DNA from: Hippophae tibetana | Lineage: Eukaryota > Streptophyta > Magnoliopsida > Rosales > Elaeagnaceae | NCBI GenBank assembly: GCA_037013495.1 | Contig: CM072802.1 | Location: 45,732,501-45,796,500 of the forward strand | DNA: 64,000 bases | Direction of reading: 5' to 3' | The notes under the pieces: model-generated | What the model was told of the DNA's origin: nothing | The model's database searches: none | Seen by the model: the letters and a program-made list of their open reading frames with translations, nothing else | In this document: positions 1 through 10,860 of the stretch, in pieces | Numbering within the stretch: position 1 is the stretch's first letter | Layout: every line of letters begins with the position of its first letter | Made by a program: the position numbers and the translations under genes

Positions 1-322
1 AAAAATATAATTTAAATTAAAATCGGGCTTAATTTTAATTATTAAAAGTTTAAAAATTTAATTTAAATTAGAAAAGGGCTTAACTATAATTAAAGAAAGT
101 TGAAAATGTAATTTGAAATAAATTTGTGGGCCAAAATGCAATTAATTAAAGTTTAATTTTCTGCCCAGGTGAGAAGAATCCACGCGCCAATCTGCACGCG
201 TGAAACCTGGATCGTCCGATCAAAGAAGAAACGGCTGGGATTCGCGTGTCCTTATCACACTCGACCAAAGCGAGTGGGTGTAGGTCTCTATTTTTCACAC
301 GGCTCGGTGCCCGAGTGGGACC

Positions 323-622
323 CACGTGTCTGACGCGTCCAGCCGCTGTCCCCCACTTACGCGCGCCTCTGATCTCGTGCGCTGATATCTACGTGGAACC
401 GGATTTTCAGCAAATTAAATGTAGCCACGTGCCCGCCTGAATCCTTACCTCGAATCAGAAATGCCACGTGTCCCACTAAATATTTCAGCCATTTATGTGA
501 TGACACGTGGCATGTTACGATGAGCGCGAAAGTGTAGGATCACACCCGTGTGCAGCCGTTGTCTCCCGTGCGACAATCCATCGTGCGCCCGTTTCTCGAA
601 GCCAATGAAATGCTACCACGTG
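323..622 (+). promoter_or_regulatory. cluster of five G-boxes (CACGTG) in LTR U3
   Basis: CACGTG occurs at 323, 426, 465, 504 and 617. There are also ACGTG half sites near 391 and CACATGG near 658. The cluster lies 220-520 bp upstream of the TATA box at 842. CACGTG is the core site of plant bZIP and bHLH factors, including those for abscisic acid and light responses. Five sites within 300 bp of otherwise AT-rich DNA suggest an enhancer, but activity is inferred. Confidence 0.6.
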
Positions 623-841
623 TTCGCTTTAAATATTTTCAGCGAATCAGACGCTGACACATGGCATGCATTTTGAATTAAAAAAGTCGAACGGCTCTCT
701 GTTGCTACGCGTGATTTTAATTAATATTTTCGATATCAAAAATCGATACGCGTGATTTTATTTTTCGATACAAAATTTTTACGCATTTTTATAAAAGAAA
801 TAAAATAAAAAATGTAATATTTTAAATGTATTATTTTTAGC

Positions 842-849
842 TATAAATA
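842..849 (+). promoter_or_regulatory. TATA box of element 1 LTR
   Basis: TATAAATA stands downstream of the GC-rich U3 and its G-boxes, followed by AT-rich leader-like sequence. Transcription would start about 30 bases on, near 870-880. Confidence 0.55.
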
Positions 850-933
850 GGAGATAAGATGATAGTGTAAAAAAAGTTTTTTGGAGTTTTGGGTAGAGTT
901 TAGTTTTTGTGTTGCTCATTTTTGGACGGCAGA

Positions 934-977
934 ACACGTAGAAGCCATTTTTTGGCTTTTGTTGTGTTCTACGTGTG
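934..977 (+). other. inverted repeat in transcribed part of LTR
   Basis: ACACGTAGAA (934-943) pairs with TTCTACGTGT (968-977), and AGCC (943-946) pairs with GGCT (954-957) inside it, giving a bulged hairpin. It lies about 60-100 nt after the likely transcription start, where R/U5 structures are common. Confidence 0.45.
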
Positions 978-1750
978 CCAAATATTTGTTCTAAGTAATG
1001 TTTTAATTTTCCTTCTTCTTTATCTAATTTTTCTGAAACTATTGTAATTTTTATTTTAATTTTATGAAGTAATTTAATTTTTCTAGGGTTGCATTTGATC
1101 TTAATTTATGAAGCTTTTATTTTAATTATTTTTGATAGATTTATAAGACGTTCGATTTGTTCGTTCTATTTTGTGCTTAATGTTTTTTGATTATTTACGT
1201 ATCTTATCAAAACGATCTGTGGCACATAAATAAACTTGGAAGAGGCATTTGTGTGTAATATTGCTCGTAAATAGAATGACATGTATGATGAAGGATAGGA
1301 ATATACCCTAATTGTATGTGTTGCCATTTGAAAACTTAAAACGTAATGAATCTCGGTGAATTTAATTCTCATAGGAATATAGTAAATTAATTTAACGAGG
1401 TGTGTTTGTACGGAGCTCGGAAGAGATGTATGAATAAAATTAGAAGTTTTCGGTTGACAAATTAAATGTACTAAAAAATATAAATCAAAAGAAAATAAAA
1501 TGATTTGAGTTGATTAATTTGGTGAAAAAATGCAATCCTAGATTTCTTTTATTTTGTTATTAAACTCTTTTCTTAAATTTGTTACCATCGCCAATCGTTT
1601 TGAATAAAATCAGAAAGATATAATTTTAGTACTCAACAAACTGTAGTAACAAATCTCCGTGGGAACGATAACTTACTTATCAAATATTATTACTTGTGAC
1701 CGTGTATGCTTGCACATTTTTATGTGTTAAAAAAACACACAACAAGTTTT

Positions 1751-1768
1751 TGGTGCCGTTGCCGGGGA
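1751..1768 (+). other. primer-binding site, tRNA-Asp type
   Basis: TGGTGCCGTTGCCGGGGA is complementary to the 3' end of plant tRNA-Asp apart from one base (T for C at position 4). It follows the LTR end after the spacer AGTTTT, the same spacing as in the Athila-like LTR at 36443. Confidence 0.8.
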
Positions 1769-1892
1769 TTTGGTAACTATTTTCATTGTTGATATTAATA
1801 CCAATCAATCTGATTTTAATTCAAAAAAAAATTATTTATTCTTGTTTTTTATTGCTTCTTTTTTCTTGTTTAATTTATTTTTCAATTTTCTC

Positions 1893-2237
1893 GTAAGTTG
1901 AGATATTGTTTGACACACAAATCTTAACTTACAACAAGAAAAATAAAATTTTATGTTTATTGTTGCTTATTTTTTGTATTTTTTTAATTTTTCAAGTAAG
2001 TTGAGATTTTGTTTGACACACAAATCTTAACTTACAAGAAGAAACAAAATCTTTTTTTTTTGTTTTGCTTATTGTTTCTTGTTTAATTTATTTCTCCATT
2101 TTCTAGTGAGTTGAGATTTTGTTTGACACACAAATCTTAACTCACATTAAGGAAAAAAAAAACAAATTTTTTTTTGTTATTTATTGTTTTTATTGTTGGC
2201 TTAATTTATTTTTCAATTTTCTCGTAAGTTGAGATTT
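1893..2237 (+). repeat. tandem stem-loop repeats, 3.5 copies of about 105-118 bp
   Basis: Copies start at 1893, 1996, 2106 and 2224. Each complete copy has a 14-base arm (GTAAGTTGAGATTT), a 12-base loop and a near-perfect inverted arm (AAATCTTAACTTAC). The single imperfect pair would be G-U in RNA. Copy 3 (2106-2145) has GTGAG/CTCAC instead of GTAAG/CTTAC, so both sides changed together. Copy 1 has one T-to-A mismatch. Copy 4 keeps only the left arm and runs straight into GAGGACAATG. Poly-T/A tracts separate the copies. Confidence 0.75.
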
Positions 2238-2238
2238 T

Positions 2239-2270
2239 GAGGACAATGTGTATATTAAGTTTGGGGGTGG
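2239..2270 (+). other. conserved 3' interior motif of Athila-like elements
   Basis: GAGGACAATG is followed by AAGTTTGGGGGTGG. The same pair appears at 32868-32897 in the Athila-like interior of this window. In related plant elements it marks the non-coding stretch between the last ORF and the PPT. Here it lies only about 470 bp from the PBS, which places the gag-pol loss upstream of it. Confidence 0.6.
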
Positions 2271-3428
2271 ATGATATATTGAACTTAATCGAAATATTTT
2301 CTAGGTGTTCTTGCTTGTGAAATTTTATTTGTTTGGTTGATTGAAGATATTTTGTGATGAATAGTGATTTATTTTTATTTCTTCGGTTTAAATGATGCAT
2401 AGCTCCTTGAAAAATTTGAATATTGTCTAAGCGATGAATAATTTTTACGTATGTTTCATTTTTGCAAGAATAAATATTCATGAGCACTAGTCTTGATTTT
2501 TGAGTTGCTATGGTAATTTAGAAAATGTTTATGTGAGTATGGAATTCGATTGGTATTTGTGGTGTCACAGTTCTTAGAATTTGTTTGATTTTCTCTCGAG
2601 GCGAAATTATAGATAACATTTAACTAAAAAAATGATTTAGGCCATCTTTGGATCGTTTGAGCCTTTCTATCTGCCTTCACATGCTTTATCCATAGTACAC
2701 CCCTTTTGAGCTTCAAAGATCTATATATATTTTTGTTTCATTTCAAAAGCCTACTAATATATATATATATATATATGTGTGGAGATATGTCTATTTTTCT
2801 TATCGAACTAACATGTGACAATTGTTAGTAAATATTTAATGATATATCGGAAAAAAAGGATACTTGAAAAAAAAAATCTGAAAAGAAAACGAGAAAGAAA
2901 ATATTCTGAAAAGAAAAAAAAAGAAATAAAAAAAGGGTTATTGTATGTGATGTTAAATCCCAAATTGGGAGGTATTTATTGTGATGATAGAAGATCTCTT
3001 CTTTCAATCCTAAAATGGTGTTTAGGAAAAATTGAGCTAAATATATCCTTTATCCTACCTTTACCTAAGCCATACATTACAAGCTTAATAAAAGTCCTAT
3101 TGATTTTTGGTTGTGTTTGTCTACATTAGTGGAGAGAGAAATGAAAAATAAACGAATGAGATTTGTGATTTCATTAAAATCTGTTTGATTTTATATTTGC
3201 ATAAACTAATCCGGATGGCATGTGATGAAATATGAAAAGACTTCACACACACACTACAATTCATTGTGAAATGGAATAAATTTTTAAATTGATTTTGATA
3301 CTTAGATAAAATTCTTTTATTTCTTCGAGTTATGTAAATTGGAATAACTAAAAAGAAATATTTTGAAAATCACTATTTTAAATGCAGTTATCTTTGTTTA
3401 ATTTCTTTTCTTTTGCTCGAGGACTAGC
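2271..3428 (+). other. non-coding interior of element 1
   Basis: AT-rich, with no recognisable coding similarity. It holds an (AT)n microsatellite at about 2755-2776 and a purine-rich A/G tract at about 2840-2937 that creates a spurious lysine-rich frame. A TTTGAGCC motif near 2658 also occurs in the interior at 33296. Confidence 0.6.
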
Positions 3429-3446
3429 AAAAACTTAAGCTTGGGG
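3429..3446 (+). other. polypurine tract of element 1
   Basis: A purine-rich run, AAAAACTTAAGCTTGGGG, lies immediately before the TGTT LTR start and after ctcgaggactagc, a typical lead-in to the PPT. It would prime plus-strand synthesis. Confidence 0.7.
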
Positions 3447-3932
3447 TGTTCATAACTGTATTTTATATAGTTATTTTCATCTATTTTATTAATTATAATT
3501 GCTATGTTTTTAATGTTTTTAGTTAATTTTATTTTAATAAATTAGTATTTACTGTTTTTTATATATTTTAATAAAATTAAATAATTTGTATCGAAAAACT
3601 TAATTAATTGCATATTTATGTCTAAAAATATAATTTCAAATAATAGAGTTCGTAATTACAATTTATAAAAGTCAAAAATATAATTTAAATTAAAACCGGG
3701 CTTAACTGTAATTAAAGAAAGTTGAAAATGTAATTTGAAATAAATTTGTGGGCCAAAATGCAATTAATTAAAGTTTAATTTTCTACGCAGGTGAGAAGAA
3801 TCCACGCGCGAAACGTGGACCGTCCGATCAAAGAAGAAACGACTGAGATTCGTGCGTCCTTATCACACCCGACCAAAGCGAGTGGGTGTAGGTCTCTATT
3901 TTTCACGCGGCTCGGCGCCCGAGTGGGGCCCA
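3447..3932 (+). repeat. 3' LTR of element 1, truncated
   Basis: Starts TGTTCATAACTG. From 3674 it follows the 5' LTR through the GGGCTTAACTG, GTGGGCCAAAATG and GTCCGATCAAAGAAG stretches, then loses similarity after GAGTGGGGCCCAC near 3932. Most of the LTR, including the TATA box and R, is missing. Confidence 0.75.
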
Positions 3933-3961
3933 CCTGCCGCGCAGGCCGACGTGCAGGTGGG
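3929..3961 (+). repeat. 9-bp inverted repeat at the LTR breakpoint
   Basis: CCCACCTGC (3929-3937) and GCAGGTGGG (3953-3961) are perfect inverted copies separated by 15 bases. They sit exactly where LTR sequence gives way to telomere-like repeats. Confidence 0.7.
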
Positions 3962-5170
3962 ATTTGGGATTTTGTGATTAGGTTTATTATTTAGTGTCAT
4001 TTTTTGGGTTAAACTATACAGTTATTATTATTATTTTCTCTAAATAGGGTGTAGGGCTTTCAGATTTATGATTTGAGATTTGAGGTTTAGGGTTTAGGAT
4101 TTGGGGTTAAATTTTTGGGTTAAGGATTAGGGTTAAAATAATATTTTTCAAAATAGTGTAAATCGTTTTGTGATTTAGATTTTTGATTTATGGTTTTGGG
4201 TTTTGGGTTATATTTGTGGGTTATAGTTTATGATTAAAATTGGTATTTTTCTAAATAATTATTACTTAAAAATAAATTTTATTATTAAAATTATTATTTT
4301 TATAAAAAGGGTTTAAGGTTTTGAGGTTTAGGATTTAGGTTTTTAGGATTTGGGTTTTTGGGTTTTACGATTTGGGATTCTAGTTTAGTGTTAAGAGTTT
4401 AGGGTTATAACTGAGGGAAAAGGTTTAGGGTCAACTTTATAATTTTTCTAAATAGGGTTTAGGGTTTTAGGATTTGAGATTTTGGGATTAGTGTTTTGGG
4501 TTTATTTTTTAATGTTATTTTTGAGGGTTAAGGTGTAGGGTAAAAAATATTATTCTTCCAAATACGGTGTAGGGGTTTGAGATTTGTGATACGATATTTT
4601 TGGTATGTGGTTTAGGGTTTAATTTGTGGGATAAGGTTTAGTGTTAAAATTATTATATTATTAAATAGGGTGTAGGGGTTTGGGATTGGGGAATTGAGAT
4701 TTTAGGTATAAAGTTTATTATTTATGGTTTAGGGTTTAGAGTTATATTTATGGGTTAATGTTTAGGGTTACAATTATTATTTTTCTAAATATGGTGTTGG
4801 GTTTGGTATTGGGGATTTAGGATTTGGGAATTAGGGTCTAAGGTTATATTTGTGGGTGAAGGTGTTGGGTTAAAATTATTATATTTCAAAATTGGGTATA
4901 TGGTTTTGGGATTTTGGATTTAGGGTTTAAAGTTTAGGGTCATATTTTTTTGTTAAGGTTTAGGGTTAGAATTTTTATTTTTGTAAATAGAATTTAGGAT
5001 TTGTGGTTCATAATTCAGGGTTATATTTATGTGCTTTCGTTTAAGCTTAAAATTATTATTTTTCTAAATATGGTTTAGGATTTAGGGTTTTAGGATTTGA
5101 GATTTTTGTTTTAGGGTTTTAGGTTTCGGATTTATGGCTTAATGTTTAGTGTAATATTTATAGGGTGTGT
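3962..5170 (+). repeat. telomere-like satellite array
   Basis: Degenerate TTTAGGG-rich DNA in about ten monomers. AT boxes of the form ATTATTATTTTTCTAAAT or variants recur near 4120, 4230, 4290, 4430, 4535, 4645, 4765, 4870, 4965 and 5050. Between the boxes lie G-rich strings such as GGTTTAGGG, GGATTTGGG and GGGTTAAGG. The lack of long exact TTTAGGG runs separates it from a functional telomere. Confidence 0.85.
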
Positions 5171-5455
5171 AAAATTATAAAAAAAAATTGGGGTAAGAAT
5201 GGAATCATGATTCCTTCTCATTTAGTAATGGATTCCATTCTATTCCCAATTTTAGGTCAACCAAGCATAAAATTGGAAGGAATTAATTCTAATTTATTTT
5301 CATTCTAGTCAACCAAACATTGGGTAAATTAATATTACCAAATGTCCCAATATACTATCAACCGAGATTTCCTAACATTTATTCAAGAACTTTAGGTTTA
5401 ACATATAGCAAATTTCTCTACCTTACCTATATTACCCAAATCACAAATATTACAC
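5171..5455 (+). repeat. satellite core, left part only
   Basis: Begins with the dyad GGAATCATGATTCC (5201-5214), then the ATTCC-rich arm, AACCAAACAT and TTATTCAAGAACTT. It lacks the gggGAGAATTAGTTATGATTCC segment next to the dyad. It is cut off near 5455, where an inverted array begins. Confidence 0.75.
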
Positions 5456-5735
5456 TAAAAACCCTAAATCCAAAATCCAAAAACCCTAAATCCCAAATCC
5501 CAAATCCCAAATCCTAAAACCAATACCCTATTTTGAAAAATAATAATTTTTACCCTAAACCTTAACCAACAAATATAACCATAAACCCTAAACCCTAAAA
5601 CCTATTTAGAAAAATTAAAATTTTGACCCTAAACCTTTACCCTAAAATATAACCTTAAACCCAAAACCAAAAATCCCAAATCCCTAATTCCTAAATCCTA
5701 AACCTCAAATCCCTAGACCCTATTTATAAGAATAA
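5456..5735 (-). repeat. inverted telomere-like array
   Basis: CCCTAAA-type motifs on the + strand (AACCCTAAATCC, CCCTAAACC). The monomer AT box appears reversed as ATTTAGAAAAATTA and similar. This is the first switch of orientation in the window. Confidence 0.8.
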
Positions 5736-6075
5736 TAATTTTAATAATATATATTGTTTTTCAGTAATAATTATTTAGAAAAATAATGATTTAAATAATG
5801 TATTTTATCTTATGAAAAAATAATAATAAGATGATATTATTTTAATTTTTCTAAATATAGTAGTATTAAGGTAATATACAGTGTTTTCCACTCAATTCTA
5901 ATTGTAAACCAAATACGATAATACTGATCTCTTCTTTCATTCCAATGGTGAAACAAAATAAAACTATTTTCATTCTATTCATATTTTCATGCCCATTCTG
6001 ATTCCATTCTATTGTCTTTGTTGAAAGTGTTCAAATTTAAGTTCACGATCACCAAATTTAAACTAGGGATGATAC
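5736..6075 (-). repeat. inverted satellite core, right half
   Basis: The reverse strand reads the usual core right half: tail AT sequence (5736-5870), AACACTGTATATTACC end, TTTGGTTTACAATT box and the TTTGAACACTTTCAAC stretch. It stops near 6060-6075, before the left half. Confidence 0.7.
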
Positions 6076-6564
6076 CTATCCCTAAACCCACAAAAATAAT
6101 AATAAACAATAAAGCTAAACACTAAACCTAAAATCCTAAATCCAAAAACCCTAAACCTTAATCCTCAAATATAACCCTAAACTCTAAAACCGAAACCCCA
6201 ACTCCCAAATCCCAAAACCAAAAACCCCAAATCATAAAATCTTAAATCCTAAACCTCAAAACTATAAACCCCATTTATAAAAATAATAATTTTAAAAATA
6301 AACCATAAAACTTAAACCCTAAACCCTAAATCCCAAATCTCATATCACAAATCTGAAACCCCTACACCCTATTTAGAAAAATTATAATTTTCATCCTAAT
6401 CCTTTATCCTCAAATATAACCTTAACTCTAAACCCTAAATCCTACAACTCAAATCCCTAAAACCTATTTATAAGAATAATAATTTTAATAATATATTTTA
6501 TTTTTCAGTAATAATTATTTAAAAAAATGATTTAAATATTGTATTTTGTTCTGTGAAAAAATAA
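6076..6564 (-). repeat. inverted telomere-like array with inverted core tail
   Basis: CCCTAAA-type monomers up to about 6470, then about 90 bases matching the AT-rich core tail reversed (ATAATTATTTAAAAAAATG). Orientation returns to forward at about 6565. Confidence 0.75.
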
Positions 6565-6710
6565 TAATGTAAAAAATATTTGAGATGAGATTAGAATCAT
6601 GATTCCTTATGGGGGAGAAATAATTATGATTCTTTCGTTTTTAGTTATGGATTCCATTTAATTCCCACTTTTCAAGCCAACGAACCATAAAATTTGAAGG
6701 AATTATTTGT
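6565..6710 (+). repeat. satellite core, left fragment
   Basis: Dyad AGAATCATGATTCC at 6593, the gggGAGAAATAATTATGATTC segment and one ATTCC arm. It breaks at GGAATTATTTGTGGG (about 6705), where it joins directly to array sequence. Confidence 0.7.
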
Positions 6711-7165
6711 GGGTAAGGTTTAGGGTTAAAATTATTATTTTTCTAAATAGGTTGTTGGGTTTGGGATTTTGGATTTGGGGTTTTGGGTTTTGGGTTTACA
6801 TGTATATTTATGGGTTAAGGTTTAGGGTTAAAATTATTATTTTTCAAAATAGGGTAAAGGATTTTGGAATTTAGGATTTGGATTTAGGGTTTTGGAATTT
6901 TGGATTTAGGGTTTAGGGATATATTTGGGGGTTTAAGTTTTAGGGTTTAAGGTTTTGGGGTAAGTTTTTCATTTTTCAAATTTGGGTTTAGGGTTTTGGG
7001 ATTTGAGATTTTATGATTAAGGTTTTGGGTTTGTGGTTTAGGTTTAGCGTGAAAATTATTATTTTTCCAAATAGGGTTTAGGATTTAAGGTTTTGGGATT
7101 TGAAATTTGGTTTTTATGTTTAGGGTTTTGGATTTAGGGCTGAATATTTAGTGTAATATTTATGG
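6711..7165 (+). repeat. telomere-like satellite array
   Basis: About four monomers, with AT boxes near 6735, 6835, 6970 and 7060. It ends in the constant lead-in GGTTTTGGTAAAATTGTAAA that precedes cores. Confidence 0.8.
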
Positions 7166-7946
7166 TTTTGGTAAAATTGTAAACAACAGTTGAGATAGGA
7201 TTGAAATCATTATTCCTTCCGGAGGGAGAATTAATTATGATTCTTTCTTCTTTATTAATGGATTCTATTGTATTCCCACTTTTCTGGCAAACCAAACATA
7301 AAATTGGAAGGAATTAATTCTAATTCCATCTATTCCAATCAACCAAATATGTGGCAATGTAATATTACCAAATGTCCCAATATACAACTAACATTTTCTA
7401 GAATTTATTCAAGAACTTCAAGTTTAACATATACCAAATATTTCTATCTAAAAAAACAAAATATTATAACTCATATAAGAAAAAAAAATCAAAGTCCAAG
7501 AGGATGGAGAAATCGATGGATGTTGTGAGGTAGCACACTTGTGATATTGTAGTAAACAATTATGATGCTATATTTTGACTAAGTTTGTGAAAAAATGTCA
7601 TCATCACCTCATGTCAATAATCCATCATCTCTTATTGTTAAGTACACATATTAATACAATAATCCTGAGTTTAAATTTGCTAATCGTGGACTTAAATTTG
7701 AACAATTTCAACAAGGACAACATAATAGAATCAAAATGGGCATTGGAATATGAATAGATTGGAAACAATTAGAATGGAGTGGAAAACACTGTATATTACC
7801 TTAATATTATTATATTCAGTAAATTTAAATAATATTATTTAATTATTATTTTTTCGTCACACAAAATACAATACTTAAACGTTATTTTTCTAAATAATTA
7901 TTAATGAAAAATAAAATATATTATTAAAATTATTATTCTTATAAAT
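7166..7946 (+). repeat. satellite core, nearly full
   Basis: Dyad mutated to GAAATCATTATTCC (7203). It has both left-arm ACCAAAC boxes, the TCAAGAACTTCAAGTTTAAC stretch and the GATGTTGTGAGGTAG segment. The right arm lacks the inner TTTGGTTTGACCATTGG repeat, a loss shared with the next core at 8786, so the two are close relatives. Confidence 0.8.
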
Positions 7947-8785
7947 TTGGGTTTAGGGATTTAAGGTGTAGGATTTAGGAATTAGGGATTTAGGGTTTAT
8001 AGTTATATTTGAGGGTAAAAGTTTAGGGTCAAATTTATTATTTTTCAAAATAGGGTTTAGGGTTTAGGTTTATTGTTTAGTGTTATTTTTGTGGGTTAAG
8101 GTATAGGGTTAAAATTATTATTTTTCTAAAAAAAGTGTAGGGGCCGGTTTCTGATTTGTGATAAGAGATTTGTGATTTGGGGTTAAGGGTTTATTCTTAA
8201 AATTATTATTTTTATAAATAAAGTTTAGGGATTTAAGGTTTAGGATTTAGGATTTTTGGATTTGGGGTTTATGGTTTTCGGATTTGGGAGTTGGGTTTTA
8301 GGCTTTAGAGTTTAATGTTATATTTTAGGGTTAAGGTTTAGTGTCAAAATTATAATTTTTCTAAATAGGGTTTAGGGTTTTGGGATTTGGGATTTTGGGT
8401 TCACTGTTTAGCTATATTGTTTATTATTATTTTTGTGGGTTAATGTTTTGGGTTAAAATTATTAATTTTCAAAATAGGGTATAGGGTTTTGGAATTTGGG
8501 ATTTTAGATTTAGGGTTTAAGGTTTAGGGTTTAGGGTTATATTTGGTGTTTAAGGTTTTGTGGTAAATTTTTGATTATTCTAATTTGGGTTTAGGGTTTT
8601 GGGATTTGAGATTTGATGTTTAAGGTTTTGGTTTTGTGGTTTAGGTTTTAGGGTTATATTTATGTGTTTAGCTTTAGGGTTAAAATTATTATTTTCCTAA
8701 ATAGGTTTTAGGATTTAAAGTTTTGGGATTTAAAATTTGGGTTTTTGGGTTTAGGATTTTGGATTTAGGCTTAGTATTTAGTGTA
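7947..8785 (+). repeat. telomere-like satellite array
   Basis: Seven to eight monomers in the order seen in other units: GAGGGTAAAAG/TCAAA, then GTTATTTTTGTGGG, then GTGTAGGGG, then AGGGTATAGGGTTTTGG types. Confidence 0.8.
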
Positions 8786-9583
8786 ATATTTGTGGTTTGG
8801 GTAAAATTGGAAAAACAAATTTGAGTTGGGAATGAAATCATGATTCCTTGCGGAGGGAGAATTAATTATCATTCTTTCTTTTTTAGTAATGGATTCTATT
8901 GTATTCCCACTTCTCCGGCCATCCAAACATAAAATTGGAAGGAATTAATTCTAATTCCATTTCATTCCACTAAACAAAATATGTGGCAATGTAATATTAC
9001 CAAATGTCCCAATATGCTGTCAACTAAGATTTTCTAGCATTTATTCAAGAACTTCAAGTTTAACATATACCAAATATCTCTATCTAAACAAACAAAATAT
9101 TATAACTCATATAAGGAAAAAAATGAAAGCCTTAGAAGATGGAGAAATTGATGGATGTTGTGAGGTAGGTGCTACTTGTGAAATTGTAGTAAACAATTAT
9201 GATGCCATATTTTGACTAAGTTTGTGAAAAAATCTCATCATCACCTCATGTCATTGATCCATCATCTCCTGTTTTGAGTAAACATATCAATACAATAATC
9301 CTGAGTTTCAATTTGTTGATCGTGGATTTAAATTTGAACAATTTTAACATGGACAACCGAATGGAATCAAAATGGGCTTTGGAATATGAACATATTGGAA
9401 ACAATTAGAATGTAGTGGAAAACACTGTCTATTATCTTAATTCTATTATATTCAGTAAAATTTAAATAATATCATTTAATTATTATTTTTTCGTGACACA
9501 AAATACAATATTTAAATCATTATTTTTCTAAATAATTATTTCTGAAAAATAAGGTATATTATTAAAATTATTATTCTAATAAA
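8786..9583 (+). repeat. satellite core, nearly full
   Basis: Dyad GAAATCATGATTCC at 8834. It shares the right-arm deletion (GGAATATGAACATATTGGAAAC) with the core at 7166, about 1.63 kb upstream, consistent with a tandem copy of one whole unit. Confidence 0.8.
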
Positions 9584-10860
9584 TAGGGTTTAGGGATTTC
9601 AGGTGTAGGATTTAGGAGTTAGGGATTTGAGATTTAGGATTTTAGGTGTATGGTTATATTTGAGGGTAAAGGTTTAGGGTCAAAATTATAATTTTTCTAA
9701 ATAGGATTTAGAGGGTTGTGATATGAGATTTTTTTTAGGGTTTGGGTTTATTGTTTAGTGTTATTTTTATGGGTTAAGGTATAGGGTTAGAATTATTATT
9801 TTTCTAAAAAGGGTGCAGGGATTTTTGATTTGTGATATGAGATTTGGGGTTTGGGGTTTGGGGTTTAGGGTTTAAGGATTTAGGTTTATTCTTAAAATTA
9901 TTATTTTTATAAATAGGGTTTAGAGTTTTGAGGTTTATGATTTAGGATTTTTCGATTTGAGGTTTGTGGTTTTGGAATTTGGGAGTGTGGGTTTAGGTTT
10001 CAAAGTTTAATGTTATATTTGAGGGTTAAGGTTTAGTGTCAAAATTATAATTTTTCTAGATAGGGTTTAGGGTTTTAGGATTTAGGATTTTGGGTCTACT
10101 ATTTAGCTATATTGTTTATTGTTATTTTTGTGGGTTCAGGTATAGGGTTAAAGTTATTATTAGGGTTTTAGGATTTTGGATATGGGATTTTATATTTTGG
10201 GTTTAATATTTATTATTTAGGGTTATATCTGTGTGTTAAGGAATATGATTAAAAAATTTATTTTTCTTAATATGTTGTTGTGGTTTTCGATTTGGGATTT
10301 GGGATTGTGGAATTGGGGTTTAGGATTAAAAAATTTATTTTTCAAAATATGGTATAGAATTTTGGGACTTAGGGTAATGGGATTTTGGATTTGAGGTTTT
10401 GGGTTTTGGGTATATTTATGGGTTTTGGTTTAGGGTTAAATTTTTTTTCTAAAGGTTTTTGGATTTGGGATTTGGGGTTTATTGTTTTGGGTTATATTTG
10501 TGGGATGAGGTTTAGGGTTAGAATTATTATTTTTCTAAAGAGGTTGTAAGGGTTTGGGATTTGGGATTTATTATTTGAGATTTGGGGTTTAGGGTTATAT
10601 TTAGGGTTTAAGGTTTTGGGTTAAATTTTTTATATTTCTAATTTAGCTTTAGGGTTTTGGGATTTGTGATTTGATGTTTAGGGTTATGGGATTACATTTT
10701 TGGGTTTATGGTTATATTTATCTGTTTCGGTTTATAGTTGAAATTATTATTTTTCTAAAATAGGGTTTAGGATTTAAAGTTTTGGGATTTGAAATTTTGG
10801 TGTTAGGGTTTAGAGTTTAGGATTTATGGTTTAATATTTAGTGTAATATTTATGGTTTGG
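9584..10860 (+). repeat. telomere-like satellite array
   Basis: About eleven monomers. It includes less common variants near 10150-10320, where the AT box is shortened or lost. Confidence 0.8.

Larger units (their letters stand above)
1..1744 (+). repeat. 5' LTR of element 1 (left end outside the window)
   Basis: Bases from about 61 match the 3' LTR from about 3674, so some 230 bases of the LTR lie left of the window. Bases 1-60 and 61-120 are a local duplication absent from the 3' LTR. The LTR has a GC-rich U3 (about 170-660), a TATA box at 842 and a transcribed AT-rich part. It ends AACA at 1744, six bases before the PBS. A 13-14 bp stretch near 198-211 is missing from the 3' copy. Confidence 0.75.
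1..3932 (+). mobile_element. LTR retrotransposon, non-autonomous, gag-pol missing (element 1)
   Basis: The order is LTR, AGTTTT spacer, PBS, short interior, PPT, LTR, which is standard for a plant LTR retrotransposon. The LTR ends are TGTT (3447) and AACA (1744). The interior is only about 1.7 kb and has no gag, protease, RT or integrase similarity. It keeps the GAGGACAATGT / AAGTTTGGGGGTGG segment found in the 3' non-coding interior of Athila-like elements, so most of the coding part is lost. The window starts inside the 5' LTR and the 3' LTR breaks off near 3932. Over about 250 shared bases the two LTRs differ at roughly 15-18 sites by eye, mostly transitions. It may be a non-autonomous family or a single deleted copy. 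Confidence 0.8.

Noticed and set aside
2815-3129. 104-codon lysine-rich frame
   Set aside because: Caused by an A/G tract in the non-coding interior of element 1; no similarity or conserved partner.
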